Shown here piece after piece: positions 1 through 9,803 of a DNA stretch of 64,000 nucleotides (positions within the stretch are counted from its first letter, which is position 1; every line of letters starts with the position of its first letter). Source of the stretch: Nemophila menziesii (taxonomy: Eukaryota; Streptophyta; Magnoliopsida; Boraginales; Hydrophyllaceae); contig JARWIR010000016.1 in the NCBI GenBank assembly GCA_029959085.1, forward strand, positions 8,415,441-8,479,440, given 5' to 3'. A model generated the notes under the pieces. The model was not told where the DNA came from. It saw nothing but the letters and a program-made list of their open reading frames with translations, and ran no database searches. The position numbers and the translations under genes are program-made.

Positions 1-340
1 GTTTACGATTTACAATTTAAGGGTTAAGGTTAAAGGTTTAAGGGTTGAGGGTTAAGTTTAAAGTCACGGTTGAGGTGAAGATGAAGATTAATGTTTAATG
101 TTTAAGATGTAAGGTTTAAGGATATATGTTTAGGCGTTAAGATTAAATTAAAGGTTAAGATGAAGATGAAGATTAGGGTTTAAGGTTTAAGGTGTAAGGT
201 TAAAATTAAGGTTAAGATTAACGTTTAGGTTAAGATTAAGGTTAAGGTTAAATTAAAGGTCAAGGTTAGTGTTAAGGTTAAAGAAATAATAGTTAAGAAG
301 TTGAGGTCATGGTTAATAGGTTGAGGGTTAAGGTTCATTT
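1..340 (+). repeat. Degenerate telomere-like TTAAGG repeat block (left)
   Basis: The stretch is made of irregular GGTTAA / TTAAGG / GGTTTAAGG words, with occasional GTTTAAGGGTT words resembling the plant telomere unit TTTAGGG. Units vary and there is no clean period. The block runs off the left edge. A block of the same words in the opposite orientation lies at 5760-7070. No coding sequence is visible. Confidence 0.8.
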
Positions 341-435
341 TAATCCTATTCAACATTTGGTCCCTTAATCCTAAGAAATATATTATCAATTCAAGTTATG
401 AATCAATATAGTAAGTAAATTATACAGGGAAGGCC

Positions 436-540
436 CAGGGCCGGTCCCGAGGGTAGGTTGAAGAGGCGACCGCTTCGGGCCTCCAATTTTTTGATGTTTT
501 TAGGGGTCTTCAATTTATAATGTTTTTGCATAAAAGGGTT
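436..540 (+). mobile_element. Possible terminus of a hAT-like transposon
   Basis: The sequence CAGGGCCGGTCCCGAGGG followed by GGCGACCGCTTCGGGCCTCC resembles the terminal sequence of plant hAT elements that begin CAGGGCCGG. It is much more GC-rich than its surroundings. I cannot find the matching inverted end or a target duplication, so it may be a truncated end or chance. Confidence 0.3.
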
Positions 541-1083
541 GCTCAATCTTTTCTATTCATTTTTTTTATTTTTTTTAATGACTATCTTTGTATTTTAATT
601 ATAATTTAAACTAATGCATGTAAAGGAAATATACCATTTACGTTAAAAAGTTTACCAAAAGGTGATAAGGCTTTATTTATCCGTGATGATTAAGATATTC
701 TACTAATTAAGTTTTTATGTCACAAAAAAAATTAATTGAAAAATTATTATTATTATTATAGGAGATAAAAAAGATATCACGGTCCCATTGTCATTATCAT
801 AATGTTCATGTTTCAAATAAGATTAAAAACAAAGAGAAAAAAAAGAAAAAAAATTATTTAAATATTATAATGTAAAGTGATTTTTTTAATTTTATATTAT
901 ATCTAGTTGAACGTCTTTTTTATAATAAATTTTTTAGTACTTTATAAATTTTTATAAAAAGGAATAAATTTTATTTATATGAAAGTTAATTCGAATTTTT
1001 ATAATTTTATTTATATGAAGGTTAAAAGGATTATATGTTATTTGATATTTCCATGCGTATGTGTATATAATAAATAAAAGAAT
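541..1083. other. AT-rich stretch without a recognisable gene
   Basis: The stretch is very AT-rich, with A and T runs and no open frame of note. It may be the body of the second, minus-strand Helitron whose 5' end is at 1209, but I see no Helitron 3' hairpin or CTRR end in it. Confidence 0.5.
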
Positions 1084-1209
1084 GAGAAAAATAGGGAAAT
1101 TATGAGCCAAATGGGGGGATTATGAGCCAAATGGGGGGATTATGAGACTAACGGGGGAGTTTGAGGATAAATAGGGTAAATTAGTTTTGATTCTGCTTTA
1201 TTATATAGA
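1084..1209 (-). mobile_element. 5' end of a second Helitron (head-to-tail neighbour)
   Basis: Read on the minus strand from 1209, the sequence starts TCTATATAATAAAGCAG, the typical plant Helitron 5' end (TC plus an A/T-rich start). It then runs through tandem GGGGATTATGAG-type words (plus-strand sense). The same structure forms the 5' end of the neighbouring Helitron at 4712-4847. Its first base directly follows the CTAG end of that Helitron. Its own 3' end is not found. Confidence 0.7.
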
Positions 1210-1236
1210 CTAGGTATATCCCGTGCCTAAAGGCAC
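1210..1236 (-). other. Helitron 3' terminus: hairpin plus CTAG
   Basis: On the minus strand GTGCCT and AGGCAC form a six-pair stem, followed by GGGATATAC and the terminal CTAG. A hairpin 10-13 bases before CTRR is the standard Helitron termination signal. Confidence 0.85.
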
Positions 1237-1499
1237 TCCAAAAAATAATATTCCAGTTACTTGTTCATTTACTGTTGATACATAGGAAATGTTTAAAAGT
1301 TAGAATGATTTTTGGTAAATATGTAAAAACTAAAATTATAGATAGTGTGTTTTACAGAAATTATAAAAAAAATTATTATAAAATTCAAATGAACATAAAT
1401 ATGTGTATAATTTATCAAACAACTAATAAAGAAGTTGAAATACGAAAAAAAATTAAAAAGAAACAGAATCGAAAATACATATATGATCATTCGTCTGGT

Positions 1500-1597
1500 G
1501 TGCTTACTTATAATAAACATTATATTAAAACTTCAGGATGTACAATATTAGTTGTTGTTTGTTCACCATCAGGAAGAAGTACACTTGTGCGATCATA
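1500..1597 (-). repeat. Helicase-tail segment, copy 1 of an internal duplication
   Basis: About 95 bases encoding the end of the helicase tail resemble 3163-3260. Shared words include ACTTATAATA, AAACTTCAGG, ACAATATTAG and TGTTGTTTGTTCA. The second copy lies upstream of the helicase in transcription order, so the segment was duplicated within the element. Confidence 0.65.
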
Positions 1598-3048
1598 ACT
1601 CGTACATCTTTATAATGCAACATACAATTGTCCATGACTAAATACTGGTGTTCGCAAATCGATCCCAACAAATTTCACAGATTGACCTTATGATTTATTG
1701 ATGGTCACGGCATAGGCTAAACGCACATGAAATTGTCTCCTTGTCATCACAAAGGTATTTCCGAGTCAGAAGGCGTCAATGATATTCTTGGAATGAATAC
1801 CAAATTACCGGATTTATCTCCATTCAAAATGCGGACTTCAATAACACGTGTTGAACATATGACAACCATTAACCGCGTGCCATTACACAATCCATCCTTC
1901 GGGGCAATATTTCTTAACAACATGATAGGAGCACCCACTTTTAATTCCAATTTGAACGGAGGTAACCCACTTGGATTCAATGAGTTTAAATACTCATGTG
2001 GATATCGAGATGTTATAGATTTATCTACTTGATCCTTTTCAACCATGTGCAAGATTGTTGATCTCCCTAACATCATCATTTCTCACGGACAGTATAGTGC
2101 GTTCATTGAGATATGTGTTAGTTACAGTTTCAAGGTCATGCAAGTTAAGATATGTGGTTGATATCAAATTGTTCAAATTCGTGCACTTGCACATTGTTGT
2201 TGGGATCTCTATTAATTCTTCTGATTTAGAGCCAATCTAGAATGATTAACAAACACTTAAATTTATGAGTATAAAAATAATTTATAACAAAATTTAGAGC
2301 CATTCAAATTACCTTTAGTAGGAAGTCGGCAAAATCAGAGTTCCCGCTAATTGAGTCGTTGAAACGCATATTAACATCTAATGTAAGCACGTGAATTTTT
2401 CTCCTAAGTATAGAACGTCTTAATGAGGCTCCGACTATTTGTTCGCGGAGACCTTTGGGTACAACTGGTAAAATTTGTCGGAAATCACCTCTGAGAACAA
2501 CAGTGATGCCCCCGAATGGCTTTGCATTTTTATGTATATCTTGTAACGTTCGATTAACAGCCTCAACACAATTTCGATGTTGCATCGGAACTCCATCCCA
2601 AATTATGAGACTTATTTTTCGTATCACCTCAGCCTGGAGGGATTGTTTAGAAATATGACAAATAGAATCTTACACAATATTCAGTGGTATCGAGAATGTG
2701 GAATGTGCAGTTCGACCTCCAATCAATAACAAAGATGCGATTCCTGACGAAGCTACATTAATCACAAAATAATCTAAACTTCGACATTTTGTTGATATCG
2801 TATTGTATAAAAAGGTTTTTCCAGTTCCAGCACCTCCATTCAAGAAGAAAGTTACACCTTTACTAATTAAACACGAAATCAACAATCTTATCGTATGCGC
2901 GCCTTTGTGCACTGTTAAGTTGATCAACGTTTATATCTGCATCCCTATCTTTCGCTTCCCTTTGAAGTTGTAAATGTTCTCTTATCAATCGATTTTCCAC
3001 AACCAAGTTCCAATTCATGAGTTGTGGATTTTGTTTCAATTGGAGCAC
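1530..3048 (-). pseudogene. PIF1-type helicase of a Helitron, broken
   Basis: These are fragments of the helicase part of a RepHel protein, which would unwind donor DNA during rolling-circle transposition. Reading down the minus strand: an N-terminal part with the [13 protein letters not shown] context (3048-2863); the Walker A motif GGAGTGKT (about 2850-2827); the Walker B region reading IWDGVPM where the family usually has DEAPM; the [10 protein letters not shown] motif; [10 protein letters not shown] and GLCNGTR (2079-1747); and TINKS-GQS and FSHGQLYVAL motifs (about 1720-1600) interrupted by stops. Several frameshifts and stops separate the pieces. The order and motifs make the family clear. 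The Rep nuclease half is absent. Confidence 0.85.
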
Positions 3049-3162
3049 GGTTTATTGCGCGAGTTGTGTAGATAGTCATTTCGATTATTTTATTATTCTG
3101 CGAAACCTGTATAATAATATCAATTATGTATTAGTTACAATATAATGACATTTGTGTTGCGT

Positions 3163-3260
3163 GTTTACTTATAATATACATTATTTCGAAACTTCAGGGT
3201 ATACAATATTAGGTGTTGTTTGTTCAACATCAAGAAGAAATACACGTATTCGATCATAAA
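3163..3260 (-). repeat. Helicase-tail segment, copy 2 of an internal duplication
   Basis: This diverged direct copy of 1500-1597 lies on the 5' side of the helicase fragments. It suggests that two helicase copies or Helitron pieces were once joined here and the first was largely deleted. Confidence 0.6.
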
Positions 3261-3699
3261 GTGAAATTATAGGCTTACTTGAGGTCTGCGAACTTTTGCA
3301 TTCGATTGGACTCGGGATGCACTCATTTTTGAGACCTTGTTTTTGTTATTCGATATGCTTGTCATTTGATAGTACAATGATCTGAAAATATGAGGATTTA
3401 ATAACATTTGGTAAATAAAACAATAAATCTATATTACATGTTATACAAATGAAACAATTAATCTAGTAATACATATACAGAAATACGACACACGTAAGTA
3501 TAATTTTAATAAGTTCAACTAATTTATTTCAATACATAAAAAAGTAGTTCTCTAATAAAATACAATTATTATCGAATCAAGAACAATTTATTACAAATGA
3601 CTCCATAAAAACGATTATTCATGAAAAAGTAGCAAATCAATACCATAAATTTATTGTCGAATCTAGACTAATTTATTAAAATCCACTCCCAAAAACCTA

Positions 3700-4124
3700 T
3701 TACATTGATAAATAACGACCATTCGAACATAAGGTACCCTGCTCCATGTTAGCAAGGGTTAAATCTTCTAGCATCGTCAAGTAAAAATCATCAAGTAAAA
3801 ATTTCAAATCTTCTAATTTATCCATATTTTTTAGTAAAGGTAGAATATTTGCTATTGGCCAATCTTGAGGAAGCGTGGCAACTATGACATATAGCAAGGG
3901 GGCAGATCTAAAGGAACGTTTGTACTACTCCTAAAGGAATAATAACTTTCTTTTTTTCGTTTACTGTGATCAAGCACAAATTTAGTTGAATTCATTAGTT
4001 CGTCATTGAATCCAGTCCATAAAAGGGTTATATAATCGATTTCACCATATTCATCGTATGAATTTGTTATAGTCTTAGTTAGCATTTCGAGTGTGTCCAT
4101 TGTATTTTTTGTTTGAGCCTGCAA
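3700..4124 (-). pseudogene. Unrecognised ORF pair inside the Helitron
   Basis: Two short overlapping minus-strand frames (4124-3882 and 3897-3700) seem to belong to one protein segment of about 140 residues broken by a frameshift near 3890. The first contains the words MDTLEMLTKTI and DEYGEIDYITLLWTGFND. The second contains TLPQDWPIANILPLL and a Leu/Asp-rich stretch. I do not recognise a family. The position 5' of the helicase fits either a remnant of the Helitron protein or a captured host exon. There is no Rep motif (HUH). Confidence 0.35.
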
Positions 4125-4847
4125 AAAATAACTATGAATAGAAAAATTTATATGTAAATATTTGTATGCTATATTTTTTAAAATTGAGTATTCGAAATGG
4201 AAAATATTATCTACAAACTACTCAAATAGTAATACGATTACTAATTAAAATATTCAGATACTTTTTTTAGTTTATTAACAAAAAATAAATAGGATTTTAC
4301 GATTTTATAATAAAAAATAGATATACTAAATGCCACAAATAGTAATTATTAATTTTAGTAGTATTTTATTTAATTAATTATCAATTATTTTAATTATTTA
4401 ATTATCAATTATTTTTATATTTTTATATCAAAATATAAATATAGAAAATATTTTATTGTTTACTAAATTATTTGTATTTTTTTTTCAACTTTTTTCTTAA
4501 ACCCACGTAAATTCCATTTGTTTTATATTTTTTAATTTTTTTTTATTAAATCCAACATGTATAACGTATTCTTGTACAAATGTAAAAATTTTAAATATAT
4601 TTTTTAAAATGTAAAATTTAAGAATATATTTTTATTCTATGATGCTACGTTTTGATTGGGGATTTTTTGGGTAAAAGATTTTTTTTCAAATGATTATAGG
4701 AAATGTAAAATAAAAATAAAGGAGAAGAATGAGGAAATTATGAGATAAATGGGAGAATTATGAGACAAATGGGGGAATTATGAGATGAATGGGGAAGTTT
4801 GAGGATAAATAGGGAGAGTTAGGTTTCATTCTGCTTTATTATATAGA

Positions 4848-5759
4848 TATATAATGAATCCCACTTAATAAAAATACTCAATTATTTCAAAACTTAGTTC
4901 AGTTATTTTCAAACCATTAACTTTTTGTAACTAAATACGTTATGTCGAAATGACCGAAATAAAAAATAAAACTATTATGTACATTAATAAAACAAAACAT
5001 TTACTACTTAAAGTTGGTAACTTTTTCTAAGTTGTAGAATGTTTGCCATGTCCACGTCATTTTGATCATAATTTGACGATTTTTATACTTACTTAAATTA
5101 ACAAATATTACATTATTGCATGAATATAAAATATAAAATTGTTATATATTTTTTTCGTTTCAATTGAAAAAAATATCACTATTTAATAGAGTGATATTTT
5201 TTCTTTTAGAATTCATCAAACGTAATTATATTCAAAGTTCATCATTATATTTCTACTATAGATAAAAATTATATAAAAAATTATATTCAAAGTTCATCAT
5301 TATATTTCATCAAACGTAATTATATCTATATTATATAAAAAAAATTAATGATTCAAATCCTCTACATAAAAACGGTTGAGAATCGTCTAGGGGTCCTTAA
5401 ATAATTCTACTATAGATTTAAAAGTCCCTTATTCGACCCACACTTATTATATTTCTCTAAATTTTGTCGTCCCAAGAGTTAGGGTATTTAACTTTCACCC
5501 AAGGGACCTTGGTTTGAATCCTGCAAAAAGAACTAACTTTTTCTTTTTTACTTTTTCCATAGATCTTAAATCTTGAATCAGGAACCATGAATTTGAATTT
5601 TAAACTTTTAACCTTAAACTAATTTGTTCAAAATAAATGCATACAATCTAAATACAACAAATGTATTATAAGCAGAGAGACAAATGTGTCAAGAGATTAA
5701 TAATCATGGACCATAAATTTCAATTTTTTTTGAATATGTATTAAAAATAAAAAAGTAGC
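4848..5759. other. Non-coding stretch with a hairpin, direct repeats and a tRNA-like head
   Basis: I see no gene. A direct repeat of a 28-base AT-rich word containing TTCAAAGTTCATCATTATAT occurs near 5228 and 5282. Around 5470-5525 an A-box-like CCAAGAGTTAGGGTA and a B-box-like GGTTTGAATCC are spaced as in tRNA genes. This may be the head of a decayed tRNA-derived SINE; it is not a functional tRNA as far as I can fold it. Confidence 0.3.
5166..5203. repeat. Near-perfect AT-rich hairpin
   Basis: GAAAAAAATATCACT pairs with AGTGATATTTTTTC across a loop of about nine bases, with one unpaired A. It could be the core of a small MITE or chance AT-rich symmetry. No flanking target duplication is clear. 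Confidence 0.5.
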
Positions 5760-7070
5760 CTCAACTTTAATCTTAAACTTATCTAAACATTAATCTTAAC
5801 CTTAACCTTAACCTTAAACTTAACAGGTCCCATAATCGTAACTGTAACAGTAAATTCAATCTCAGCCTTAACCTTTACCTTGAACCTTGAATCTTGAACC
5901 TTAATCTTAACCTTAACACGAGACCATGAATTTTACTTTAAACCTTGAACAATTAAACCTTAACCTTAACTTTCATCCTAACCATAACCTTAACCTTAAC
6001 TTTAACCTTTACCCTAATAATGAACTAAACCTTAATCTTAACATTAACCTTAAGGTTAAATCCATAATTCTAACTTTGACAAAATGAAGATTCATTGCAG
6101 TGACATTTGACCTTAAAACTTATTAAATATTAACCTTAAATGTTAAACCTTAAAATTAAAATTAACCTTAAAATTAACCTTAACCTTAACCCAGACCTAA
6201 ATATTAACCTTAACTTTAACCTCAACCTTAACCTTAACGGTAACCTTAACCTTAACTATTAACAACCTTAACCTTTACCTTAACCTTAATCGTAACATCA
6301 ACCTTAACCTTAACTATAACCTTAACCTTAACCTTAACAGTTTCACCTCAATCCTTCATCTCCACCTTCACCTTAACATTAACCTTAAATTTATCCTTAA
6401 ACCTTAACCCCTAACCCTTAAACCCTAAAACTTAACCTTCACCTCCATCTTTATTTTAACCTTAAACTTGATCTTGACTTTGACCTTGACCTTCATGTTC
6501 ACGGAACCTGGGTTCGATTCTCCTCAACTGAACATATTTTTTCTTGAGTGTCTTCCTTAAAGTTAAAACTTAATGTTAAACATTGAACCCTAAACCTTAA
6601 CCTTAACATTAAATTTAACCATAACCTTAAATTTCAACTTAAACCTTGAACTTTAAACCTTAACCTTAACTTATATCTTAACCTTAATCTTAACCTTAAC
6701 TTATATCTTAACCTTAACCTTAACCTTAACCTTAACATTAACCTTAATATACCCTTAACCTTAAAGTTAATGTTAACCTTAACCTAAACCTCAACTTCAA
6801 CCTCAACCTTAAACTCAACTTTAACCTTAACCTTAACCATAACCTCAACCTCAACTTCAACCTTAGCCTTAGCCTTAGCCTTAGCCTTAGCCTTAGCCAT
6901 AGCCCTAGCCTTAGCCCTAGCTTTAGCCTTAACCTTAGCTTTAGCCTTAGCGCTAGCCCTAGCCCTAGCCCTAGCCTTAGCCTTAGCCTTAACCTTAACC
7001 TTTATCTTAACCTTAAACATAACCATAACCATAATCATAACCTTTAACCGTTTAATCTTAACCTCAATCC
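5760..7070 (-). repeat. Degenerate telomere-like CCTTAA repeat block (right)
   Basis: About 1.3 kb is dominated by CCTTAACCTTAA words with scattered CCCTAAACCCTAA words, close to the plant telomere complement CCCTAAA. The orientation is opposite to the block at 1-340. The reading frame through 6784-7038 is only a by-product of the hexamers (alternating Lys/Ala and Lys/Val) and is not a gene. Confidence 0.85.
6860..6995 (-). repeat. CCTTAG-variant sub-block within the hexamer array
   Basis: Within the CCTTAA block, about 135 bases switch to nearly pure CCTTAG / CCCTAG units before returning to CCTTAA. The local uniformity suggests recent amplification or gene conversion of one variant unit. 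Confidence 0.75.
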
Positions 7071-7874
7071 CTTAGACTTAACCAAAAAAATGACATTTTG
7101 TTACGAATAAGATTTACTGGTCAAGAAAAATCATTTATCGGGTAAAACCCATTTTGTGCATTTAAAAAAATAAATTGTACCCTATATTTTTATTAAACTG
7201 GAAGTCTCAACATCAACGATAATTAAGAATAACTAAAATAACATTATTGAATTTGATGATTTTTTTTTAAAAAGTTACGATAAAATCTTCGCTTTATAGT
7301 TTTCTACATGTATGTCCTTGAAATGTAGGAGAGGTAAATCGCTACATATGACTTAATAAGTTCGGGTTCAAGAACTGTCAAAAAAATTTCTATTATCTTT
7401 ATCGGGATTTTTTTGAATTTATCGGGAGGTCAAATACTTATGGATAATAGTTTGCTACAACGTAGTACACTCGAACACGGATAATCGACGTCTTTGATTA
7501 TTGTGTATATTTTATAATGCGTTAAGGAATGGAATATAACCATCTATCTCTAAATTTTCTCAAAAAACTCTAATCCTCTCCCAAAATTCTCAAACTTTTC
7601 AAAACCAAAACAAAATATAATCATATCTTTTAAACATTTTCTATGTAAAAACTGAAAGGGGGCAATAAATTGAATTTTTATATTTCACAGTGCCTTAAGG
7701 CACAGGCTATATTATATATATATATATATATGAAAGGTGAGGAATTATTCTTTATTATATAATGAAAAATTAAAATAAAAAACACATTTATAAATTAAAA
7801 AAGGAAAAGAAAAAAAAAACACAAACACTTCCCCACCCAGCGACCATTCAGAAAAAAATAATCACCTGCCATCG
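7071..7874. other. Non-coding stretch with a Helitron-like hairpin and (TA)n
   Basis: I see no gene. A perfect 14-base palindrome, GTGCCTTAAGGCAC (7690-7703), followed by AGGCTATATTAT resembles the 3' hairpin of the Helitron at 1210, but in plus orientation and without a clean CTRR end. A (TA)n run follows at about 7709-7731. Confidence 0.4.
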
Positions 7875-7890
7875 ATCATAAATGTTGTTC
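7875..7890 (+). repeat. Target-site duplication of LINE 1, left copy
   Basis: ATCATAAATGTTGTTC here matches ATCATAAGTGTTGTTC at 14045-14060 with one mismatch. The two copies flank the LINE exactly, one before the 5' end and one after the poly(A) tail. Confidence 0.85.
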
Positions 7891-8187
7891 GTATTTGGTA
7901 AAAATACAAAAAAAACCTCCTCACTCTCCACCACCATCAACCCATATGCTCACTTGTCATCTGAAGAGAATGACCTCATCGGAATTCTCTCAATCCACCA
8001 CCACTAAAAACCCAAACCACCACCACCACCAAAACACCAAAAATTCCTAATCTAAACCATCTTCACATCATCAAATCAGTTTAGTAAACTCTCCCCTCTC
8101 CCTACCTTCTATTATCCCTTCCTCTTTCTCCGCGTAATCTTCTTCTTTTCTTCTCCTCTATCTCGAAACCTCTGTTTTATCTGCAAA

Positions 8188-9803
8188 ATGAATGATCATA
8201 ACAATCAACTAAAACACAAAATGAAACAACACAAAATTATTCTGAAACCAGTACAAAACTCCGTGTACACCACAATAGAAAAACCAAACTCCTAGCTGAA
8301 ATCATCAGCAATAAACCGATGAGCTTCAACTTTCTGAGAAAAACAATGAACAAATCTTGGGGCTTAAAAGAGGAAATAACTACTGAAAAAATGGGTTTCA
8401 ATTCTTGCTTGATAAACTGCAACTCAGAAGAAGACTACCAAACCATTCTCAACAAAAGACCATGGAATTTGGCTGGAAAACATGTACTTATTAAAGAATG
8501 GAAAGAAAACTAAAACTACTCCATCGATGAAATGAACACTACTACTTTTTGGGTTCAAATCCATGGTGTACCAGGAAGCTTCATATCTGAAGAAAATGTG
8601 AGAATGATAGCAGAAACATTTAGGAAAGTTAATGAAATTCGACTTCCTCCAGTTAAAACTTTCAAAGAGATAAGTTACTGTAGAGCAAGAATTGAATGGA
8701 ACATAACTCAACCACTATGCTCGAGTTACTCTTTCAATATCTCGGAATATCGAAGGCCTTTTGGGTTAATAAAATTCGAAAGGTTGGGTCAATTCTGTAA
8801 TGTGTGTGGTCTTCTTGATCATATCGAAGAAGAATGTAATCACAAAGCGAGACTAAAAAAGAGATTAGGAAATGGATCCATGGAAATGAAAAAGACTTCA
8901 AATCAATGGAAGAACAACCTGCGTTGTTCATCTTCACGGCGGCGAAAGATTTCACGAGTCAAAACTCAAACCCAGTGGGTGGAATACCGATTGGCATAAG
9001 CGAGTCAAGAAAGGACACCAAAGCACAACTCGGTACTATAAAGGAAAAATTCAAGGCTGGAAAGAATGCAGCCAAATTAAGGGAGTACGAGGTAAGAGAA
9101 AGGACCACGAATACGATGGTGGGAATTGATTTTGCTGAAGTGTCAAAACCAACAAACAACATGTTTGGACAGTTCATGGGCCCACAAAGTATGGCTGAGG
9201 ATGAGCCCAAAACCCCTATTGGGCCTATTATTACTGAAGAAACAGGAAATAAGTCTGGGCCTCTAAACCTCTCATTTGGGTCAATACAAAAAAAGGAAAA
9301 AAGCCTTATCAGCTGAGCCAAAAGTGGGCTTCATCAACCAACTAAATAGCCCAAATAAACAAATCCAAACAACACAAAACCAAATAGAAAAAGAAATAAC
9401 CCAAAACCAAAACGACATCAACCAAAACCAAAACATTCGGAACAACACTGAAGAACAACCTAAACCTAACCCTACCCAAATCAAATCGATAATTACCAAT
9501 GAAGAAGATGAAGATGAAAGAATGGATGAAGTTAAAGGTAACTATGGGTATGATAAGCTGCGAGAAGATAATATAGAGAGAAGGCTGAATGAATACTATC
9601 AGATGGGAGAAAAATCGAAAAGCAAGAAGATATGGAAGGCAAGATGGACACCTGCTATGGGAACGAATCCAATGAATCTCCAAATGGAAGAAGAAAAACA
9701 CAATGAGAACGAGAAAGAGGAGAAAATGGAGGAAGAAAGGAGCAATAAGGAAGCTAATGTGTCTTGCGGGGTTGAACCAGATCAACCCCACCCTCAACAA
9801 TGA
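8188..9803 (+). pseudogene. LINE 1 ORF1: DUF4283 and zinc-knuckle RNA-binding protein, broken
   Basis: ORF1 of plant L1 elements makes the RNA-binding partner of ORF2. Recognisable parts are the DUF4283-type core with SFNFLRKTMNKSWG and RPWNLAGKHVLIKEW (8319-8510), the following FWVQIHGVPG segment, and a CCHC zinc knuckle, CNVCGLLDHIEEEC (about 8794-8835). The C-terminal half is rich in Asn, Gln, Lys and Glu (9276-9803). An in-frame TAA at 8511-8513 and frameshifts near 8280, 8950 and 9300 break it. The last frame ends with TGA overlapping the ATG of ORF2 (ATGA at 9800-9803). Confidence 0.85.

Larger units (their letters stand above)
1210..4847 (-). mobile_element. Decayed Helitron, complete ends (3.6 kb)
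   Basis: On the minus strand the element starts at 4847 with TCTATATAATAAAGCAG and ends at 1210 with CTAG. The 3' end has a 14-base hairpin, GTGCCTTTAGGCAC (1236-1223), 13 bases before the terminus. The flanks are A (4848) before the element and T (1209) after it, as expected for Helitron insertion between A and T. It contains PIF1-type helicase fragments but no visible Rep (HUH) nuclease domain. It is therefore an incomplete derivative that could move only with help, and the helicase is itself broken. Confidence 0.85.

Noticed and set aside
1..340. True interstitial telomere
   Set aside because: Units are TTAAGG-like and irregular; canonical TTTAGGG runs are absent.
6500..6525. B-box-like GGGTTCGATTCTC as a tRNA gene or SINE
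   Set aside because: No A box at the expected distance and no cloverleaf; it lies inside the hexamer array.
6784..7038. 84-codon open frame of alternating Lys, Ala and Val
   Set aside because: It is the direct translation of the CCTTAA/CCTTAG hexamer array, not a gene.
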